10,391 bases of DNA from Desulfotignum sp. (GCA_011390695.1 JAABRW010000416.1:1-10391); one strand, 5' to 3'. Positions 1 to 7,430 are shown, counted from the first letter of the stretch. Program-made: numbers and translations. The notes: generated by a model not told the origin, from the sequence alone.

Positions 1-1587
1 GGCAGTGACCCCTAATCCGGAATGGGTCTGGGGGGTGGTACTGACCACGGCCCGACTCAAATGTTTGCGCTGCATGAGGTTCGGCAGCAGGGCTGTTTCA
101 ACGCCCTTGAACAACCGCTGGCCCGGGGGAGGCTGGGACCGGAACACCGCTGGTATCTTATGATCGGCAAGGAACCTGGCCATCAGGGAATTGGCAAAAA
201 TCATCATTTCAGAAACCAGCATCCTGGAAGGATTTTCCCGGTCCACCTTGGCATAGCGTATTTCCCCGTTTTCTTCTATCCATACATTGACCTCGGGCAG
301 GGTAATCTGCACAGCACCGGCTTTAATGCGTTTTTCCCGCAGCAGAGTGGCAATTTTATAAAGGCTGGTGATGGGATCATCTTTGCCATTCAGAACATTG
401 GCCTCGGAATAGCTCATCTGCTGGTGGACCTTGATGATGCTGGGAACAATTTTAAAATCAAGCACTTCGAAAAATCTGTTCATCTGGACAAGGGTACTGA
501 TGCCGGGCCGGTTTTCTCCCTGCCGCAGGCTGCACAGATCCTCGGAAAGGTCGGCAGGCAGCATGGGCAGTTTGTCATCAGGCATATAGATGGAGCTGGC
601 CCGCTGCCGGGCAGCCAGATCAACCGGATCTCCGGATTTTATATAGGCCCCTACATCAATGATATGGATTCCCAGGCAATATCCCTGTTCTGTCTTTTCA
701 AGGCTGATGGCATCGTCATAATCCATGGTGGACTGGCCGTCAATGGTGATCAACGGCACATGGGTGAGATCTTTCCGGCATGGATCCTGAAAAATACCTG
801 TGTGGGTCACAGACAGTTTTTTACTGGCGGCTGTAACTTCCGGAGGAAAAACAGTGGGGATTTCCATGGCCAGAAGATCAATGTTTTCATCCGGGTGCCA
901 GATGCCTGCCCGGACAAGGAAGCCAAAAAGAGGGTCAGGTGATTTCATGCCGGCATTTTTGACCATCTGTCTGGCCATGGCGGCATTGTCGGCATCATTT
1001 CCAAACAGGTAATAGGCTTTGAGTATCTCCAGAACCTCGGGATCACAAACATCTGCGTCTTTTGATTCCGACTGCATGGCAGTGAGCCAGGCCACCCCTT
1101 TTTGAATCAGCCGGTCCCTTTTTTGGGCTTCCTGGATCTGTCTTTTTTTGGTTGTCACCTGTTCAGGGGTATAGGGGGCAAAAAGGATCTGGTTGAATTT
1201 AAAGTAGAGCCGGTCATTGAAAAAGGCCCGGAGAACTGCAGCTTCATGATCCGCGGTAAGCGGGGGATCAAAGCAGAACAGGGTCATGGCGGAAATATCG
1301 ATATCACCGGATTCTTCATGCAGAATCTCCCATAATTCTTTGATATCTATCTGCTCGGACAGCTTTTTTCGGGTTGCAGCCACTGCCTGGAGGTGATGTA
1401 TCAGGGTGTTTCTGGATTGGTCCGTGTCCAGACGCACCTGTGACATATGGGCAAGCCTTTTTTCAGAAAGACTGACTTCCCGGCTGTTTTCATTGAGTAA
1501 TTTGAGCTTGCCTTTTTTCTCGCTTAATATTACCGCTGCTATGATTTTTTGTTGATCAATGTATTCAACAATGCTGCCAATTTTCAT
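1..1587 (-). CDS. RNB-domain exoribonuclease (RNase II family), partial, C-terminus beyond the left edge
   Basis: Reading from ATG at 1587 gives an uninterrupted frame of 529 codons that runs off the window. The RNB catalytic core is clear: residues around 280-296 read TIDGQSTMDYDDAISLE, matching the RNase II signature with four metal-binding Asp (here D283, D289, D291, D292). It is followed by typical RNB segments such as SSIYMPDDKLPMLP, SLRQGENRPG and SRMLVSEMMIFAN. The frame stops just before the expected TSPIRRY-type segment and the C-terminal S1 domain, so about 100-200 residues are missing. The family degrades single-stranded RNA processively 3' to 5' in the cytoplasm. The first ~280 residues do not look like two cold-shock domains. 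The opening MKIGSIVEYID resembles a small beta-barrel, followed by a helical, winged-helix-like region, closer to the Deinococcus RNase II type (inference). No good ribosome binding site precedes the ATG; see the promoter entry at 1595-1623. Family call secure, subtype uncertain. Confidence 0.93.
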   Translation of the reverse strand, partial: MKIGSIVEYIDQQKIIAAVILSEKKGKLKLLNENSREVSLSEKRLAHMSQVRLDTDQSRNTLIHHLQAVAATRKKLSEQIDIKELWEILHEESGDIDISAMTLFCFDPPLTADHEAAVLRAFFNDRLYFKFNQILFAPYTPEQVTTKKRQIQEAQKRDRLIQKGVAWLTAMQSESKDADVCDPEVLEILKAYYLFGNDADNAAMARQMVKNAGMKSPDPLFGFLVRAGIWHPDENIDLLAMEIPTVFPPEVTAASKKLSVTHTGIFQDPCRKDLTHVPLITIDGQSTMDYDDAISLEKTEQGYCLGIHIIDVGAYIKSGDPVDLAARQRASSIYMPDDKLPMLPADLSEDLCSLRQGENRPGISTLVQMNRFFEVLDFKIVPSIIKVHQQMSYSEANVLNGKDDPITSLYKIATLLREKRIKAGAVQITLPEVNVWIEENGEIRYAKVDRENPSRMLVSEMMIFANSLMARFLADHKIPAVFRSQPPPGQRLFKGVETALLPNLMQRKHLSRAVVSTTPQTHSGLGVTA

Positions 1588-1594
1588 GAATCAG

Positions 1595-1623
1595 ACAATA
1601 GCAGGAAGGGGGGGTAAAGTCAA
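1595..1623 (-). promoter_or_regulatory. Candidate sigma70 promoter of the RNB ribonuclease gene, with a C7 tract in the spacer
   Basis: On the minus strand, TTGACT (1623-1618), a 17-nt spacer and TATTGT (1600-1595). Transcription would start near 1588, essentially at the ATG at 1587, so the mRNA may be leaderless; this fits the lack of a ribosome binding site. The spacer contains seven consecutive C. The -35 has one mismatch to consensus and the -10 has two. Prediction only. Confidence 0.45.
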
Positions 1624-1645
1624 ATACAGAACATAAGGGTTGTCC

Positions 1646-1674
1646 TTGAAAAACATGGGTGTTTGGGGTAGAAT
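1646..1674 (+). promoter_or_regulatory. Candidate sigma70 promoter of the Smr-domain gene
   Basis: TTGAAA (1646-1651), a 17-nt spacer and TAGAAT (1669-1674), each box one or two bases from consensus. The predicted start near 1681 leaves a leader of only about 5 nt before the ATG at 1686. It is divergent from, and about 22 bp away from, the candidate promoter of the ribonuclease gene. Confidence 0.5.
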
Positions 1675-1685
1675 CCTGACCAGCT

Positions 1686-2258
1686 ATGGCAAGAAGAAAA
1701 AAAAACAGGCCCCCCAGGTTACGGTCGGATGAAGATTTTTTGCGGGCGTTTACCAGAAAAAAACCTCCGGAATCAGACTGCCGGGACACCTGTTCCCGGC
1801 AGTTGAACCGCCACGGCCTGCCCATAGTGGACAAAGACTTTTCTATCACTGATGCACAAATATCTGAACCGGAAAATTTTCCCGCCCTTTTGGAAGCCTT
1901 TTTGTCCCGGCCGGATAAAATTGCCCGGTCATCACCCGAACCCATGCCGTTTCACAAGCGGATCAAGCGGTATCCCCCGCCGGAAACCGATCTGGACCTG
2001 CATGGTTTCACCGCCCTGGGTGCGGAACTCAAGGCCAGATCATTTTTGATTTCCTGCAAACACCAGGGGTATTTTACAGTGCGCATTATTGTGGGCAAAG
2101 GGCTGCATTCCGATCTGGGCCCGGTATTGCCGGATATGATCGAGGATCTGCTTGCAAAACTCAAGACCCGGGATATTGTGCTGGGATTTGCCTGGGAACG
2201 CAAAAAAAAATCCAGATCAGGGGCTGTGATTGTGTATCTGCGCCAATTTGATGATTGA
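1686..2258 (+). CDS. Smr-domain (MutS2 C-terminal-like) protein
   Basis: A 190-residue protein. The N-terminal ~95 residues are basic, low-complexity and unrecognised (MARRKKNRPPRLR at the start). The C-terminal half is an Smr domain: LDLHG at 103-107, the IIVGKG strand-loop at 135-140 (usually IxHGKG, so the usual His is Val here), and the closing SGAVIVYL at 178-185. Smr domains occur at the C-terminus of MutS2 and as stand-alone proteins, and several act as nucleases on DNA or RNA. Which applies here cannot be told. The start was chosen because the ATG opens the frame directly after the candidate promoter; no clear ribosome binding site precedes it. It is divergent from an RNB ribonuclease gene and convergent with mltG (25 bp between stops). 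A9 tracts lie both near the start codon and near the end of the gene. Confidence 0.88.
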   Translation: MARRKKNRPPRLRSDEDFLRAFTRKKPPESDCRDTCSRQLNRHGLPIVDKDFSITDAQISEPENFPALLEAFLSRPDKIARSSPEPMPFHKRIKRYPPPETDLDLHGFTALGAELKARSFLISCKHQGYFTVRIIVGKGLHSDLGPVLPDMIEDLLAKLKTRDIVLGFAWERKKKSRSGAVIVYLRQFDD

Positions 2259-2283
2259 GCTGATAATGACCAGTCCTGTTGGC

Positions 2284-3276
2284 TTACTTGTTCAACTGGT
2301 ATTTTCGCACGGCCCGGTTATGCTCTGCCAGGGTTCTTGAAAAATAATGGGTTTTGTCATTTTTGGACACAAAAAAAAGATAATCGCTTTGGGCAGGGTA
2401 TAACGCGGCCTCAAGGGCCTTTGCACCGGGACTGGCAATAGGGCCTTTGGGAAGTCCGTGCATCTGGTAGGTGTTGTATTCGGTTTTTCTGCGCAGGTGT
2501 CTGGTTCTGATCCGTCCCTCAAACTCCGGATCCCCGTAAATTACCGTGGGGTCACTTTCCAGCCGCATCTTTTTTTTCAGGCGGTTGTGGAATACCGAGG
2601 CGATAAGGGGGCGTTCCTCTGCCACGCCGGCTTCTTTTTCAATCATGGATGCCAGGGTGACGATCTCCTGGAGGGTAAGTCCCATGGTTTCTGCGCGTAC
2701 CTGCCATCGGGGTATGAATACAGAAAAAAATGTGTCCACCATTTTTTTGATAACCTGGCGGCAGGCAGCGGATCTGGGGAAAAAATAGGTGTCCGGAAAC
2801 AGGAATCCTTCCAGGGTGTGGGATGGAACATTTAGATGAGCGATAAATGCCGGGTCAGTGCACAGGGCAAGAAAGGTTTTTTTGTCACAGAATCCGGCTG
2901 TTGCAACAAGGGCTGCAGTTTCCTCCATGTTCAGGCCTTCCGGAACCGTGAGCCGGTACAGTCTGACTTTTCCTTCCAGCAGCGTATGCAATATCTGGAT
3001 CTGGGTCAGGTTGGCCGGCAGAAGGTATTCTCCGGCCGGAAGACGGGTGCCTGCTTTTTTATATCTGGCATACAGGGTGAACAACAGCGCATCTGATATC
3101 AGGCCCCGGGATTCAAGGGATGCTGCAATCTGCTTCAGGTTCTGGCCTGGATGGATGGTGAACACCACCTGCCTGTCATCTGTTGAACAGGGTGTGTGCA
3201 GCTTTTTCCATACCCAGAATCCGCCTGCACCCAGGATAATTCCCGCTGCCACAAGGATTGCTGCAAGCATCCTCAT
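2284..3276 (-). CDS. mltG: Endolytic murein transglycosylase MltG (YceG family)
   Basis: A 330-residue protein of normal family length. Residues ~4-23 form one N-terminal membrane anchor, followed by a LysM-like region (VVFTIHPGQNLKQIA) and the YceG catalytic domain. Family hallmarks are all present: EGFLFPDTYFF at 156-166, LASMIEKEAGV at 208-218 with the catalytic Glu most likely E213, LESDPTVIYG at 239-248, YNTYQMHGLPKGPIASPG at 267-284, and a terminal THYFSRTLAEHN. The enzyme cleaves nascent peptidoglycan strands at the outer face of the inner membrane and is thought to set glycan length. It begins 38 nt after rnfA on the same strand, so it is probably cotranscribed with the Rnf genes, although no functional link is known. 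The ATG at 3276 has a weak ribosome binding site; a second ATG two codons on is possible. The usual neighbours (ruvX, tmk, holB) are absent here. Confidence 0.95.
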   Translation of the reverse strand: MRMLAAILVAAGIILGAGGFWVWKKLHTPCSTDDRQVVFTIHPGQNLKQIAASLESRGLISDALLFTLYARYKKAGTRLPAGEYLLPANLTQIQILHTLLEGKVRLYRLTVPEGLNMEETAALVATAGFCDKKTFLALCTDPAFIAHLNVPSHTLEGFLFPDTYFFPRSAACRQVIKKMVDTFFSVFIPRWQVRAETMGLTLQEIVTLASMIEKEAGVAEERPLIASVFHNRLKKKMRLESDPTVIYGDPEFEGRIRTRHLRRKTEYNTYQMHGLPKGPIASPGAKALEAALYPAQSDYLFFVSKNDKTHYFSRTLAEHNRAVRKYQLNK

Positions 3277-3314
3277 GCTGGTTTTGCCTGAAGTATATGG
3301 TCCCCCTGATGGTT

Positions 3315-3887
3315 TTATACCATTCCCCTGAAAGAGGTAAAAGTCAAGGCAATGATGCCGGCAGTGACAAGCCCGATGGAAGTGTCCTGCAGCGGTTTGG
3401 GGACACGGCCCAGATTGACCCGCTCTCTGACCCCGGCAAAAAGAATCAACGCAAGTCCGAACCCGAGGGCATAGGAAAATGCAGACACAAGGGCTTTGGT
3501 GAAGTCATATTCATTGCCGATATTCAGCAGACAGGTACCCATGACAGCGCAGTTGGTGGTGATCAGGGGCAGAAAAATGCCCAGGCCGGCATACAGGCCC
3601 GGGATACTTTTTTTCAAAAACATTTCCACAAACTGCACCAGAGAAGCGATGACCAGAATGAATGACAGGGTACGCAAATATTCCACATTCAAGGTTTTGA
3701 GCAGGAACGTATCCACTGACCAGGTTATCATGCCGGCCATTACCATAACAAACACGACTGCCATGGACATGCCCACGGCGGTTTCCATTTTTTTGGAGGT
3801 ACCGATAAAGGGACATATCCCCAGAAACTGGGCCAAAATGATATTGTTGATGAAAATACTGCCGATGGCAAGTTCAAAAAATTCCAT
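3315..3887 (-). CDS. rnfA: Rnf electron transport complex subunit RnfA
   Basis: A 190-residue, very hydrophobic protein with about six membrane segments, the usual size and topology of RnfA/NqrE. The two conserved cysteine regions are intact: FLGICPF (C25) and TTNCAVMG (C113). In Rnf and NQR structures the equivalent Cys of RnfA and RnfE hold a shared [2Fe-2S] cluster inside the membrane that passes electrons across it. It begins 11 nt after the rnfE stop, with AAGGAG placed well before the ATG at 3887. In most Rnf operons with this C-D-G-E-A order the next gene is rnfB. Here the next gene is mltG and rnfB is missing. It is told from RnfE by the MEFFELAIGSIFINN start and the FLGICPFIG motif. 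Confidence 0.96.
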   Translation of the reverse strand: MEFFELAIGSIFINNIILAQFLGICPFIGTSKKMETAVGMSMAVVFVMVMAGMITWSVDTFLLKTLNVEYLRTLSFILVIASLVQFVEMFLKKSIPGLYAGLGIFLPLITTNCAVMGTCLLNIGNEYDFTKALVSAFSYALGFGLALILFAGVRERVNLGRVPKPLQDTSIGLVTAGIIALTFTSFRGMV

Positions 3888-3898
3888 TGATGCGCTCC

Positions 3899-4507
3899 TT
3901 ATTTCTTACCGATCAGGTTCATGCCCGCCAGCATCAGCCCTAAAGCCACAAATGCACCCGGTGCCTCCACCATAAAGGAGAGGGGATGGAACCACTCCGG
4001 CATGGCAAATACTGGATTTCCATCCCAGATGGTAATGGTTCCGGACCCTATCAGTTCCCGCACAGCACCAAGAGATGCCAGGGAAAGCGTGAACCCGATG
4101 CCTATACCGAGCCCGTCTGCAACAGACAGCACTGGTGTGTTTTTACTGGCAAAGGCTTCGGCACGGCCCAGCACGATACAATTGACCACGATCAGCGGGA
4201 TAAAGATACCCAGCTTCAAAAACAAAGGATAGGTAAAGGCCTGCATGACCAGTTCCACGATGGTCACAAAGGTGGCAATGATGACAATATAGCAGGCGAT
4301 CCTGACTTTGGGGGGGATCGTGTTCCGCAACAGGGATACCAAAAGATTGGAGCATACCAGAACAAAGGTGGTGGCAAGTCCCATGCCGATACCGTTTTCA
4401 ACGGTTTTGGTCACCGCCAGCACCGGACATAGCCCCAGCACCAGGCGGAAAGGAGGTATTTCAGCCCATAGCCCTTTAGTAAATTCTTTAGCCAAGGATT
4501 GTGCCAT
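3899..4507 (-). CDS. rnfE: Rnf electron transport complex subunit RnfE
   Basis: A 202-residue protein with about six membrane helices, homologous to and inverted relative to RnfA. It carries LGLCPVLAV (C27) and VVNCIVLGRAEAFA (C110), the cysteine pair that completes the membrane [2Fe-2S] site with RnfA. The N-terminal AEIPPFRLVLGLCP departs slightly from the usual NPVFVLVLGLCP-type motif, but the cysteine context is unchanged. A good ribosome binding site (AAAGGAGA, plus-strand 4517-4524) lies before the ATG at 4507, 23 nt after the rnfG stop. It is translated as part of the compact rnfCDGEA block and acts in the cytoplasmic membrane. Confidence 0.96.
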   Translation of the reverse strand: MAQSLAKEFTKGLWAEIPPFRLVLGLCPVLAVTKTVENGIGMGLATTFVLVCSNLLVSLLRNTIPPKVRIACYIVIIATFVTIVELVMQAFTYPLFLKLGIFIPLIVVNCIVLGRAEAFASKNTPVLSVADGLGIGIGFTLSLASLGAVRELIGSGTITIWDGNPVFAMPEWFHPLSFMVEAPGAFVALGLMLAGMNLIGKK

Positions 4508-4530
4508 GTGTATTTATCTCCTTTTATGCC

Positions 4531-5115
4531 TTATTGGATCTGTTTTTGAATTTCGGGTTTCAATTTGCTGTACAGTTCCTGGGCCTGTATGGCAGCCCGG
4601 GTTACAGCCCTGGAGGTGACCGTGGCCCCGGAAATGGCATCGATGGTGCCGTTGTCGGATTTAAGGGCAAGGTCGGCATCGATGGGTTTGTCTGCAAACT
4701 GGGAAACAAAAGTCAGTTCATCTTTGACGCGGGAACCCAGGCCCGGGGTTTCAGCATGGGTGGTGACCCTGGCCCCGACTAACTGATCCGTGTTCAGATT
4801 GATACCCACTATCAAACCGATATCACCGCCATATCCGCCTTTTCCAAAGGTTTCAAAGGCAACGGCAGTAGTTCCGTCCTGCAGTTTGGCCGGAAACATT
4901 TGGAGCGTACGCTCTTCAGTTTCTATATTGAAGCGTTCTTTGAGTGGGTCATTGGTCACATCGGAAAAAAGAGATTCAATGGCCGGCGCTTGTTGAAATT
5001 TTAAAATCTGTTCTTCGATTCTTAATTCCGTACCGGATTTGATCGCCGCCAGAAGCCCGCCGGAAACAGAGGCAAGCACGGTCAGAACGACAATCATGCT
5101 AATCATTTCACGCAT
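4531..5115 (-). CDS. rnfG: Rnf electron transport complex subunit RnfG (covalent FMN protein)
   Basis: A 194-residue protein: one N-terminal membrane helix (~5-25), then an extracytoplasmic FMN-binding domain. HAETPGLG at 120-127 and DAISGATVTS at 159-168 are the family signatures. T165 of SGAT is the residue expected to carry FMN through a phosphoester bond. In Rnf complexes this flavin lies on the periplasmic side between the RnfA/E iron-sulfur site and RnfD, and in cytochrome-linked Rnf it is the natural contact for a c-type cytochrome. The start overlaps the end of rnfD by 8 nt, which suggests translational coupling. The flavin transferase ApbE that loads this site is not encoded in the window. 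Unlike RnfD here, the flavinylation motif is intact. Confidence 0.96.
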   Translation of the reverse strand: MREMISMIVVLTVLASVSGGLLAAIKSGTELRIEEQILKFQQAPAIESLFSDVTNDPLKERFNIETEERTLQMFPAKLQDGTTAVAFETFGKGGYGGDIGLIVGINLNTDQLVGARVTTHAETPGLGSRVKDELTFVSQFADKPIDADLALKSDNGTIDAISGATVTSRAVTRAAIQAQELYSKLKPEIQKQIQ

Positions 5116-6073
5116 TGCTCATATCCTTTCCCAAGGCTTTTGGTCTTAGGTTGTCTATAAGGGGAGTTACCAGGTTAACCAGCAGGATGGCCAGAATCGT
5201 ACCGTCTGCATACGACCCGATATTTCTCATGAGAATGATCATGAACCCGCCCAGAAATCCGTAAATAAACATGGGAATCCGATTCACCGGCGAAGATGCA
5301 CTTTCCGTGATCAGGAAAAATGCCCCCAGCAGGGTGTATCCTGACAACAGGTGGAACATAGGGCCGGCATAGGCATCCGGACTGGCTGCATGGAATAAAA
5401 ATGCCGTTACCAGTATGCCTGCAATAAAGGAGACGCATAATTCCCAGCGGGAATAGCCCCTTAAAATAAGGTAGATGCCGCCCAGGACCAGGCCCAGACC
5501 AAAAACGGCGCCGATGGCACCCACCTCCCTGCCCAGGAACAGATCACCCAGAGCAAAAAAGTCTGCAGCAGCAGCTCCCTGGGCTTTAACAGCTGTCAGG
5601 GGTGCCAGGGCGGTAAAAGCAAAATCATAATCCACATAGGCGGTGTCAAAATCAAAGAACATGTTCCAGGACATCATGAGGACCGCCATGCCCATCAGGG
5701 TGGGATTGAACGGACTGGATCCGATACCGCCGAATATCATTTTTCCGATAAATACCGCCACAAAGGTTCCCACCAAAATAAGCCACCACGGGGTGATGGC
5801 CGGCAGCATCATGCCGAACAGTAATCCGATGAGGGCAGCTTCCAGATCACCAATGGTGGCGGGTTTTTTGGAAACAAGATTTATCACAAGTTCCCAGAAC
5901 ATGGCGCAGGAAAGGGATAAGGCAATTACACCCAGGGCAGGGGCGCCGAATTGCAGGATACCGAAAAGGGCGGCGGGCAAAAGGGCCAGCATATAGTTGA
6001 GGTTTTTTTGGAACACGCTGTCTCCGTCATGCCAGAACGGTGCATGGGAAACGGTTAGTTTGGTATTATTCAT
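5108..6073 (-). CDS. rnfD: Rnf electron transport complex subunit RnfD, flavinylation Thr replaced by Ala
   Basis: A 321-residue polytopic membrane protein of the NqrB/RnfD family, slightly short for the family. Conserved landmarks: ISIT-like amphipathic start, GDLEAALIGLLFGMMLPAITPWW at ~75-97, GGIGSSPFNPTLMG at 115-128, HLLSGYTLLGAFFLITE at ~241-257, and a final MRNIGSYADGTILAILL segment. RnfD normally carries covalent FMN on the Thr of an S/T-x-A-T-P-L motif (DGISQATPLDTFK in E. coli RsxD). The aligned stretch here is FAFTALAPLTAVK, with A157 at the Thr position; the codon at 5605-5603 reads GCA. The covalent flavin may therefore be absent. The start follows rnfC by 14 nt with AAAAGGGAG before the ATG. 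It overlaps rnfG by 8 nt. Confidence 0.95.
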   Translation of the reverse strand: MNNTKLTVSHAPFWHDGDSVFQKNLNYMLALLPAALFGILQFGAPALGVIALSLSCAMFWELVINLVSKKPATIGDLEAALIGLLFGMMLPAITPWWLILVGTFVAVFIGKMIFGGIGSSPFNPTLMGMAVLMMSWNMFFDFDTAYVDYDFAFTALAPLTAVKAQGAAAADFFALGDLFLGREVGAIGAVFGLGLVLGGIYLILRGYSRWELCVSFIAGILVTAFLFHAASPDAYAGPMFHLLSGYTLLGAFFLITESASSPVNRIPMFIYGFLGGFMIILMRNIGSYADGTILAILLVNLVTPLIDNLRPKALGKDMSNA

Positions 6074-6087
6074 GGGCAGTCTCCCTT

Positions 6088-7353
6088 TTAAACTTCTGCG
6101 CGCAGTTTGTGCAGTTCATGTTTTCCCAGCCGTATATACTGGCCCAGGGCGATCTGTGATGTACAAACAAACCCGCATAATCCGCATTCGATACAGGCCT
6201 CAAGATCACCTTTTTCCGCTGCTTCTTCAAACTGGTCAACCTCCAGAAACCGCACCAGCATGTTGACCGGGATACTGGCCGGACAGATCTGGATGCATTT
6301 GCCGCAGTTGACACAGGGGGTGTCTGAAATTTTCGGGAGTATTTCCCGGTCCTGGACCACAACTGTATCTGTATCCGGTGTTACCGGATGATGCGTTGTA
6401 AAAGTGGCGGATCCCCGCATGGGGCCGCCAATGATGACACGGTCCTGGTCATTGATCTGGATATCAAGCTGGTTGAATATGTGGCGTAAGGGGGTGCCGA
6501 TGACCGCTTTTATCCGGTGCCGGAATCCTGCCTTGTCAACCAGGGTGAGATGTTTTTCAAAAACCGGGGCTTTTTTTTCATAGGTTTGGGCAAGAGAAAC
6601 AACCGCTTCAGCCCGGATAAAGCAGATGCCCATATCTTCGGGGGTTTTGCCTGCAGGCAGTACTGTATCCAGATGGTCTTTCATGATCATGGCCGGCAGG
6701 GTATCAGGATACACATTGCTGGTTTTCAATACCTGCAGGGACGTAAACGCGGTCTGCCCATTGAGCCCTTCAGGCAGGGTAAGGCAGATTCTGGCAGTTC
6801 CGGTGAGCCGTTTGAGGATCGCAGCACCCTGTTCCAGGTCCCGGGCATGGGCTGTACTGACATACTGGGATGTGGTGGACAAAAGGTCTGTTTCTGCGCC
6901 GGTGATGACAATGGTCCGGATTTTAAAATTCTCATCTGCCAGGATATCAAAGGGGAGAGCGCCGGGCAGTTTTTTCAGGTGCAGGGCCGCAGATGATATG
7001 TCTTCCGGTAATTCCAGGGGCGCTATTTCAGATATCTTGTCCGGGTCATGGGTAATGGTGATGCTGGTGGCAATTTCCCCGAAATCATCTGGATACGTGT
7101 CGATTAATTTTATGGTACCTGCCACAGGAGAAACAACATATGCGGTACTGTCCTCGTAAAGCGCCAGTTTCTGTCCTTTTTGCACCGGGTCGCCTTTTTT
7201 GATCAAGGCAGGCCTGGTGTTGTCAATGGCTTCGGTCAGCAATAATGTGACAAGACCTGGCAAAGGAATGGTCCGGGGTCCTTCAGGGTCCGGCTCAAGC
7301 AGGTCATAGGTCAGCCTGGGTTTGGATAGAGCAAAAAAAGATCGTTTAATCAT
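6088..7353 (-). CDS. rnfC: RnfC-like iron-sulfur subunit with degenerate flavin/NADH-site motifs
   Basis: A 421-residue protein. The N-terminal part has a barrel-sandwich hybrid (biotinyl/lipoyl-like) pattern, GDPVQKGQKLALYEDSTAYV then SPVAGTIKLI, as in RnfC/NqrA. The C-terminus has two 4Fe-4S motifs: C347, C350, C353, C357 and C387, C390, C393, C397. This order and the position as first Rnf gene identify RnfC. However, the segments usually conserved are altered. GAECEPYLT-type flavin-site sequence reads GAETDLLST (152-160), the YPxGxEKxLI stretch reads VYPDTLPAMIMK (214-225), and the N-terminal GGxHPP and QHxGxP motifs are not recognisable. In canonical Rnf, RnfC is the cytoplasmic NADH-oxidising or NAD-reducing subunit; this one may not be. 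AAGGA lies before the ATG at 7353, 77 nt after the cytochrome gene. Confidence 0.88.
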   Translation of the reverse strand: MIKRSFFALSKPRLTYDLLEPDPEGPRTIPLPGLVTLLLTEAIDNTRPALIKKGDPVQKGQKLALYEDSTAYVVSPVAGTIKLIDTYPDDFGEIATSITITHDPDKISEIAPLELPEDISSAALHLKKLPGALPFDILADENFKIRTIVITGAETDLLSTTSQYVSTAHARDLEQGAAILKRLTGTARICLTLPEGLNGQTAFTSLQVLKTSNVYPDTLPAMIMKDHLDTVLPAGKTPEDMGICFIRAEAVVSLAQTYEKKAPVFEKHLTLVDKAGFRHRIKAVIGTPLRHIFNQLDIQINDQDRVIIGGPMRGSATFTTHHPVTPDTDTVVVQDREILPKISDTPCVNCGKCIQICPASIPVNMLVRFLEVDQFEEAAEKGDLEACIECGLCGFVCTSQIALGQYIRLGKHELHKLRAEV

Positions 7354-7430
7354 GAGTTCCGTCCTTGTTTCGAAAAAACTGTGGTCATGGCTTTTGTGCT
7401 TTTACAAAGAAAACATTTGAAACCCGTTTC

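Noticed and set aside
22..942. Long plus-strand open frame of about 300 codons
   Set aside because: It is the antisense of the RNB ribonuclease. The minus-strand frame gives the catalytic motif and continuous homology-like sequence, while the plus frame has no motif and Gly/His/Phe-rich composition typical of a shadow.
2458..3665. Several plus-strand open frames opposite mltG and rnfA
   Set aside because: All are antisense to well-supported genes and show no recognisable domain or ribosome binding site.
6517..7159. Plus-strand open frames of 159 and 177 codons opposite rnfC
   Set aside because: Shadows of rnfC; the opposite strand carries the eight Fe-S cysteines.
3315..7353. Possibility that the cluster is Na+-NQR rather than Rnf
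   Set aside because: The first subunit carries two C-terminal 4Fe-4S motifs as in RnfC (NqrA has none), there is a single FMN-binding RnfG, and no NqrF is present.
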